Source of the DNA: an uncultured Paracoccaceae bacterium | GTDB lineage: Bacteria; Pseudomonadota; Alphaproteobacteria; Rhodobacterales; Rhodobacteraceae | DNA length: 64,000 nucleotides | Direction: 5' to 3' | Assembly: GCA_947488605.1 (NCBI GenBank) | Contig: CANKZJ010000003.1 | Span: forward strand, 62,001-126,000 | Part shown: piece by piece, positions 59,874 to 64,000 of the stretch | Layout of the letters: each line of letters starts with the position of its first letter | Position numbering within the stretch: position 1 is the first letter of the stretch | Notes under the pieces: generated by a model | Seen by the model: only the letters and a program-made list of their open reading frames with translations | Database searches by the model: none | What the model was told of the DNA's origin: nothing | Translations under genes and position numbers: made by a program

Positions 59874-60866
59874 TCAGTTCAGTGCGGCGTCTGTGATCGC
59901 ACTTGTCCATGCGCCCTCTGGCTGTGCCGAAATCACCGGATCAGAACCACCAGCAAGCAGTGTGTCCACTGTGCGCTGGAAATCAGCTGGATCAAGTGAT
60001 CCATCCGACCCTGCGGTCAACTTGGCAATCTCGCCCATCATACGGACCTGAGCGGCTTCGTTCTGTGCGCCGGTTTCATCATTGTCGAGAACGATACCTG
60101 CGGCTGCTTCTGGGTTCTCTTCAGCCCACTTCCAGCCTTTCATCGACGCCCGCACAAAGCGCACCATTTTGTCGACGAACACTGGATCCTCAAGGTTCTC
60201 TTCCAGCGCGTAGATGCCGTCTTCCAATGTCGCGACGCCCTGATCTTCGTATTTGAAGGTCACCAGCTCGTCCTCGGACACACCTGCATCCAGCACCTGA
60301 CCGTATTCGTTATACGTCATGGTCGAGATGCAGTCGGCCTCGCGGTTCAGCAGCGGATCAACGTTAAAGCCCTGCTTCAGAACGGTCACGCCATCATCGC
60401 TGCCATCCGTTGGGATACCTGCCTGGCTCATCCAGCTCAGGAACGGATATTCGTTGCCAAAGAACCAAACACCAATGGTCTTGCCGCGGAAGTCCTCCAC
60501 AGACTCGATGCCGGTGTCTTTCCAGCAGGTCAGCATCAGGCCAGACGTCTTGAACGGCTGCGCAATATTCACAACAGGCAGACCCTTTTCGCGGGCGGCC
60601 AGCGCCGACGGCATCCAGTTCAGCATCACATCTGCACCACCACCGGCCAAGACCTGCGGCGGGGCGATATCAGGACCGCCGGGCAGAATGGTCACGTTCA
60701 GCCCTTCTTCCTCATAAAAACCCTGATCAAGAGCCACATAGTAACCAGCAAACTGCGATTGCGTGACCCACTGCAACTGCAGCGTCACATCATTGGCGTG
60801 TCCGTCAGCATGTGCCGCGCCACCCAATCCTGCAGCAAGTGCTGCCGCCATCATTAACTTCTTCAT
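59874..60866 (-). CDS. ABC transporter substrate-binding protein, NMT1/THI5-like
   Basis: 330 residues with a signal peptide (LMMAAALAAGLGGAAHA). NMT1/ThiY-like features: VTLQLQWVTQSQFAGYYVAL, GGPDIAPPQVLAGGGADVML and GKTIGVWFFGNEYPFLSW. These bind pyrimidine-like or other small aromatic/ring compounds. It lies last in an operon after ATPase and two permease genes, and beside a dihydropyrimidinase gene, so pyrimidines or hydantoins are the likely ligand. The cysteine-rich motif of the thiamine enzyme THI5 is absent, as expected for a transporter component. Confidence 0.9.
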   Translation of the reverse strand: MKKLMMAAALAAGLGGAAHADGHANDVTLQLQWVTQSQFAGYYVALDQGFYEEEGLNVTILPGGPDIAPPQVLAGGGADVMLNWMPSALAAREKGLPVVNIAQPFKTSGLMLTCWKDTGIESVEDFRGKTIGVWFFGNEYPFLSWMSQAGIPTDGSDDGVTVLKQGFNVDPLLNREADCISTMTYNEYGQVLDAGVSEDELVTFKYEDQGVATLEDGIYALEENLEDPVFVDKMVRFVRASMKGWKWAEENPEAAAGIVLDNDETGAQNEAAQVRMMGEIAKLTAGSDGSLDPADFQRTVDTLLAGGSDPVISAQPEGAWTSAITDAALN

Positions 60867-60915
60867 TCTCTTCTCTCCTAGTCAGTTGCTTGCCCTCTTG
60901 TCGGGGCTTATTTCA

Positions 60916-61767
60916 TTAATTGCGTTGCGATGGGTGCCAAAAGGTCACCCGCCCCTCAATCCAAGCCATCAATCCGTAGAATGCGCTTCCCGCCAGCGCC
61001 GCGACGACAATTTCGGCCCAAACCATATCAAGTGCAAGCTGGCCGACGGACGTCGATATCCGAAAGCCCATGCCCACAGTCGGTGAGCCAAAAAATTCAG
61101 CAACAATCGCGCCAATCAGCGCCAAAGTAGTCGCAATCTTAAGTCCGTTAAAGATAAAAGGCATTGCCGCAGGCAGACGCAATTTGAACAGCGTCGCCCA
61201 ATAACCCGCGCCATAGGTCCGCATCAGATCGCGCTGCATCGACGTCGTGTCGCGCAGCCCTGCGACGGTATTTACCAAGATTGGAAAGAATACCATGACG
61301 GCGACAACCGCAGCTTTCGACTGCCAGTCACTGCCCAACCAGCGCACAAAAATCGGCGCGGTTCCCACAATTGGCAGGGCTGCCATAAAGCCCCCGACAG
61401 GCAAAATGCCTCGCGTCAGGAAATCGGATCGATCCGCCAAAACAGCCACGGCAAAAGCCGCGATCATCCCAATGATATACCCCGTCATCGCCCCTTTGAT
61501 AATCGTCTGTTCAAAATCCGCCCAAAGCGTCGGCAATTCATTCGAAAAGCGGCTCGCGATCATCGTGGGCGGCGGCAGAATAATCGGACTGACCTCAAGC
61601 ATGCGCACCAACAGTTCCCACATGATCAAAAGCGTCAGTCCAAAGATGGCTGGGACCAAAAGCTTGACCAGCCTGCTTTGAGCCGCCGCACTATTTGCAA
61701 GGCGCGCGTTTACAAACCACCCAGCCCCCCAAACGGCCAATGCACTGATGATCGCGGTCCCTGTCAT
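60916..61767 (-). CDS. ABC transporter permease (pyrimidine/nitrate/taurine type), subunit 1
   Basis: 283 residues, six to seven membrane helices, BPD_transp_1 domain with the EAA-type loop DLMRTYGAGYWATLFKLRLPAAMPFIFNGL. Overlaps the other permease by four bases (ATGA). Length is normal. It forms the channel with the homologous permease. Confidence 0.9.
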   Translation of the reverse strand: MTGTAIISALAVWGAGWFVNARLANSAAAQSRLVKLLVPAIFGLTLLIMWELLVRMLEVSPIILPPPTMIASRFSNELPTLWADFEQTIIKGAMTGYIIGMIAAFAVAVLADRSDFLTRGILPVGGFMAALPIVGTAPIFVRWLGSDWQSKAAVVAVMVFFPILVNTVAGLRDTTSMQRDLMRTYGAGYWATLFKLRLPAAMPFIFNGLKIATTLALIGAIVAEFFGSPTVGMGFRISTSVGQLALDMVWAEIVVAALAGSAFYGLMAWIEGRVTFWHPSQRN

Positions 61768-62684
61768 GTCGCCTGCATCCCCATCCGGCGTAAAGTCCAG
61801 CGTTCCACCAAACTAAAAATACCAACCAAAGTAGCCGCTGTAATCGCCGCCGCAAAAAGGGCAGCCCACGTCACCATCGGCTGTCCATACTGATCACCCA
61901 CGAGCATCCGCGCCCCAAATCCGGCCCGCGCACCCGTTGGCAGTTCCGCAACAATGGCACCCACCAAAGATGCCGAAATCCCGATCTTGAGCGAGGCAAA
62001 CAGATAAGGCACCGACGCGGGCAACCGCAGCTTCCAAAACGCCTGTGTCGAACTTGCATAGTATGTACGCAGCAGGTCCAACTGCATTGCATCGGGACTG
62101 CGCAAGCCTTTCACCATGCCGACAACAACAGGAAAAAAGCTCAGATAGGCGCTGATGACAGCCTTTGGAAACAACCCCTGTATCCCAATCGACCCCAACA
62201 TCACGATAATCATCGGGGCGAGCGCCAAGATCGGGATTGTCTGGCTCGCAATGGCCCACGGCATCACGCTCATATCCATCGCGCGGTTGTAGACGATACC
62301 AACCGCCAGCAAGATACCCAGCCCGGTGCCAATCGCAAAGCCTAGCAAAGTGGCCGACAACGTCACCCACCCATGATAAACCAACGACCGCCGCGACGTG
62401 ACATTCTTCATGAAAATTGTATCCCACATCTCGACTGCAACCTGATGCGGTGACGGCAAACGCGGACGGTCTAATGTGTAAGTCATGCCAAACAAATGCG
62501 TGTTTCGCAGGGCCAGCCCAATCCCGGAATAGTCTTGCCGGGCCACGGGCGTATCAGGCGTCACTGCAATATCCTGCCGCTGCGCGAGGTCGGCGGTCAG
62601 ATGCATATTCATCGGCACCACAGACACGATCCAAAACAACACAATTGACCCAATAACCGTCATAACAGGCAGAAGTGATTTCAC
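61764..62684 (-). CDS. ABC transporter permease (pyrimidine/nitrate/taurine type), subunit 2
   Basis: 306 residues. Same family as the downstream permease: DLLRTYYASSTQAFWKLRLPASVPYLFASLK is its EAA loop. An N-terminal periplasmic segment of about 75 residues after the first helix is unusual for the family. It starts 45 bases after the ATPase gene. Two different permease subunits indicate a heterodimeric channel. Confidence 0.9.
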   Translation of the reverse strand: MKSLLPVMTVIGSIVLFWIVSVVPMNMHLTADLAQRQDIAVTPDTPVARQDYSGIGLALRNTHLFGMTYTLDRPRLPSPHQVAVEMWDTIFMKNVTSRRSLVYHGWVTLSATLLGFAIGTGLGILLAVGIVYNRAMDMSVMPWAIASQTIPILALAPMIIVMLGSIGIQGLFPKAVISAYLSFFPVVVGMVKGLRSPDAMQLDLLRTYYASSTQAFWKLRLPASVPYLFASLKIGISASLVGAIVAELPTGARAGFGARMLVGDQYGQPMVTWAALFAAAITAATLVGIFSLVERWTLRRMGMQAT

Positions 62685-62729
62685 GCATGCACCTCATCAT
62701 CTTGCCCTAAATACTCCCGCCGGAGGCTC

Positions 62730-63512
62730 CTACACATCAACATGCCCCGCCCGCAGACCATCGCGCACCCGGTGCGCAACCGCGATAAACTCTGCACTGT
62801 CGCGAATATCCAAAGGCCGCTCTTTGGGCAACGGGCTATCAATCACATCCGTGATCCGTCCCGGACGCGGGGACATCACAACGATTTTGGTCGACAGATA
62901 CACCGCCTCCGGGATCGAGTGTGTCACAAACCCAATCGTCTTCTCGGTCCGCGCCCACAACTGCAACAACTGTTCATTAAGGTGATCGCGCACAATCTCA
63001 TCGAGCGCGCCAAAGGGTTCATCCATCAGCAAGATATCAGCATCAAACGCCAGCGCGCGGGCAATCGAGGCACGCTGCTGCATCCCACCCGACAATTGCC
63101 AAGGAAACTTCTTCTCAAAACCGGCCAGATCAACCAGATCCATCACCCGCTTCACACGCTCTGCCTGCTCCGCATTCGAGAACCCCATAATCTCCAACGG
63201 CAGCTTGATATTGCCCCCAATCGTGCGCCATGGATAAAGACCCGCCGCTTGAAACACATACCCGTAAGCCCGCGCCATCCGCGCCTCTTCAGGGGTCATG
63301 CCGTTGACGGTCAGAGACCCCGCGGTCGGCGCTTCAAGCCCCGCAATACAACGCAAAAACGTCGTCTTGCCGCACCCAGAAGGCCCGATGAACGAAACGA
63401 ACTCACCCTTATTGATCTCAAGGTTCACGTCCTTGAGGGCATGCACAGGCCCATCGTTGGTTTCGAACGTCAGGTTCAAACCTTGTGCATGAATCGTCGT
63501 TTCAGCAGCCAC
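62730..63512 (-). CDS. ABC transporter ATPase (nitrate/sulfonate/pyrimidine type)
   Basis: 260 residues. Walker A GPSGCGKTTFLRCIAG, signature LSGGMQQRASIARALA, Walker B ILLMDEPFGALDEIV, switch region FVTHSIPEAVYLS. TauB/SsuB/ThiZ-like ATPases look like this. It lies 52 bases after the dihydropyrimidinase gene on the same strand and heads the four-gene importer. Confidence 0.93.
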   Translation of the reverse strand: MAAETTIHAQGLNLTFETNDGPVHALKDVNLEINKGEFVSFIGPSGCGKTTFLRCIAGLEAPTAGSLTVNGMTPEEARMARAYGYVFQAAGLYPWRTIGGNIKLPLEIMGFSNAEQAERVKRVMDLVDLAGFEKKFPWQLSGGMQQRASIARALAFDADILLMDEPFGALDEIVRDHLNEQLLQLWARTEKTIGFVTHSIPEAVYLSTKIVVMSPRPGRITDVIDSPLPKERPLDIRDSAEFIAVAHRVRDGLRAGHVDV

Positions 63513-63564
63513 ACTTCACCCCGCAGCCCCGGTCATTCCCCGAGACTTGTTCTTTCATCTCAAC

Positions 63565-64000
63565 CTAAACACCCGTCGGCGGAATACCTGTCCGCTTCAC
63601 CGGTTGTGGCGCGGTCAGTTCTTTCCAAGATGACAACGCTTTATTCACCGGCGTGTTCGCCTCGCGCTTCACGAACTTGCCGTGACCCTCTTGCGTGCGC
63701 ACTTCGCCATCGTGGATCGCCACATGGCCGCGCGTCAGAGTAAAGCGCGGCAGGCCCTTCACCTCTTTGCCTTCGAACACGTTATAGTCGATGGCCGACT
63801 GCTGGCTGCCAGCAGTGATCGTCTTGGTTTTGGCAGGGTCCCAGACAACAAGATCAGCATCGGCACCGACCATCACCGCGCCCTTGTTGGGATAGCAGTT
63901 CAAAATCTTCGCGATATTGGTCGAGGTCACCGCCACAAATTCATTCGGCGTCAGACGCCCCGTCTCAACCCCATGGGTCCACAGCATCGGCATCCGGTCC
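63565..64000 (-). CDS. Dihydropyrimidinase/D-hydantoinase, C-terminal part (5' end outside window)
   Basis: The frame is open to the window edge; at least 142 residues are seen. The amidohydrolase C-terminal part has GRLTPNEFVAVTSTNIAKIL, NKGAVMVGADADLVVWDP and LTRGHVAIHDGEV, matching dihydropyrimidinases. They open the ring of dihydrouracil or hydantoin. The metal-binding residues are outside the window. Cluster position upstream of an NMT1/ThiY-like importer suggests a pyrimidine-degradation locus. Confidence 0.9.
   Translation of the reverse strand, partial: DRMPMLWTHGVETGRLTPNEFVAVTSTNIAKILNCYPNKGAVMVGADADLVVWDPAKTKTITAGSQQSAIDYNVFEGKEVKGLPRFTLTRGHVAIHDGEVRTQEGHGKFVKREANTPVNKALSSWKELTAPQPVKRTGIPPTGV

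Noticed and set aside
60867..60915. Thiamine riboswitch in front of the NMT1/ThiY-like gene
   Set aside because: Only 49 bases are available and no TPP-box sequence is seen.
1..64000. tRNA, rRNA, CRISPR array, insertion sequence or prophage
   Set aside because: Scanning by eye found no cloverleaf, repeat-spacer array, transposase, integrase or terminal repeats. A covariance-model search would be needed to exclude small RNAs.

Overview
The window comes from the chromosome (or a large replicon) of an alphaproteobacterium of the Rhodobacteraceae, Roseobacter group. The evidence is a pufX-type anoxygenic photosynthesis gene set, a marine-Rhodobacterales style flagellar set (a short rod-binding CheL/FlgJ-like protein, FlgN-like, MotB, FlgE), type I idi next to bchP, and a dense content of ABC importers. 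I saw no rRNA, tRNA, CRISPR array, insertion sequence or prophage.

Layout. 1-1002: 3' part of ubiB. 1.0-6.3 kb: flagellar genes flgD, fliK-like, flgJ/cheL-like, flgN-like, motB and flgE. Here the hook gene flgE is cut off near its 3' end and joined tail to tail to the first 43 codons of a flagellin gene, so this is a rearrangement breakpoint. 6.4-8.2 kb: sugar-type oxidoreductase plus ThuA. 8.3-12.3 kb: first photosynthesis block (bchG, a PucC/LhaA-type MFS gene, bchP, idi) behind two PpsR/CrtJ-type operators. 12.3-24.3 kb: housekeeping and envelope genes (ChaC-like, a TolQ/MotA-like and OmpA pair, clpA, gloB, a methyltransferase, a CAP-domain lipoprotein, a DUF560-like outer-membrane protein, an RlmL-like enzyme, a DapA-family aldolase). 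24.3-39.0 kb: second photosynthesis block, read leftward as crtE-crtF-bchC-bchX-(small ORF)-bchY-bchZ-pufQ-pufB-pufA-pufL-pufM-pufX followed by dxs, with crtD-crtC divergent. 39.0-44.1 kb: ArsR/SRPBCC pair and a ynjBCDF-like importer cluster. 44.2-49.4 kb: hydantoinase A, a GT-C-like membrane protein, GtrA and a GT2 glycosyltransferase. 49.5-58.6 kb: ArgE/DapE-type deacetylase, a dipeptide/oligopeptide ABC operon with an inserted GNAT gene, an SDR and a P1-family aminopeptidase. 58.6-59.7 kb: haem-membrane protein and TAT-exported dioxygenase-like protein. 59.9-64.0 kb: NMT1/ThiY-type ABC importer and the C-terminal part of a dihydropyrimidinase/hydantoinase.

How the parts fit. The photosynthesis genes make the core complex (PufBALMX with PufQ), chlorin reductase and later bacteriochlorophyll steps (BchXYZ, BchC, BchG, BchP), the spheroidene-branch carotenoid steps (CrtE, CrtD, CrtC, CrtF) and isoprenoid precursors (Dxs, Idi). 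TGT-N12-ACA operators of the PpsR/CrtJ type occur in pairs before bchG, before bchC and between crtE and crtD, so these promoters are probably repressed together in oxygen or light. Other genes the pathway needs (bchFNBHLM, bchIDO, puhABC, acsF, crtI, crtB, ppsR) are not in the window, although both blocks are flanked by unrelated genes. The photosynthesis cluster of this strain is therefore split into at least three parts. The most unusual items are the fliC/flgE breakpoint, a translationally coupled 48-residue ORF between bchX and bchY, a predicted leaderless bchG transcript, a 37-residue basic protein with a perfect ribosome binding site, and the conserved but uncharacterised ynjBCDF-like module.
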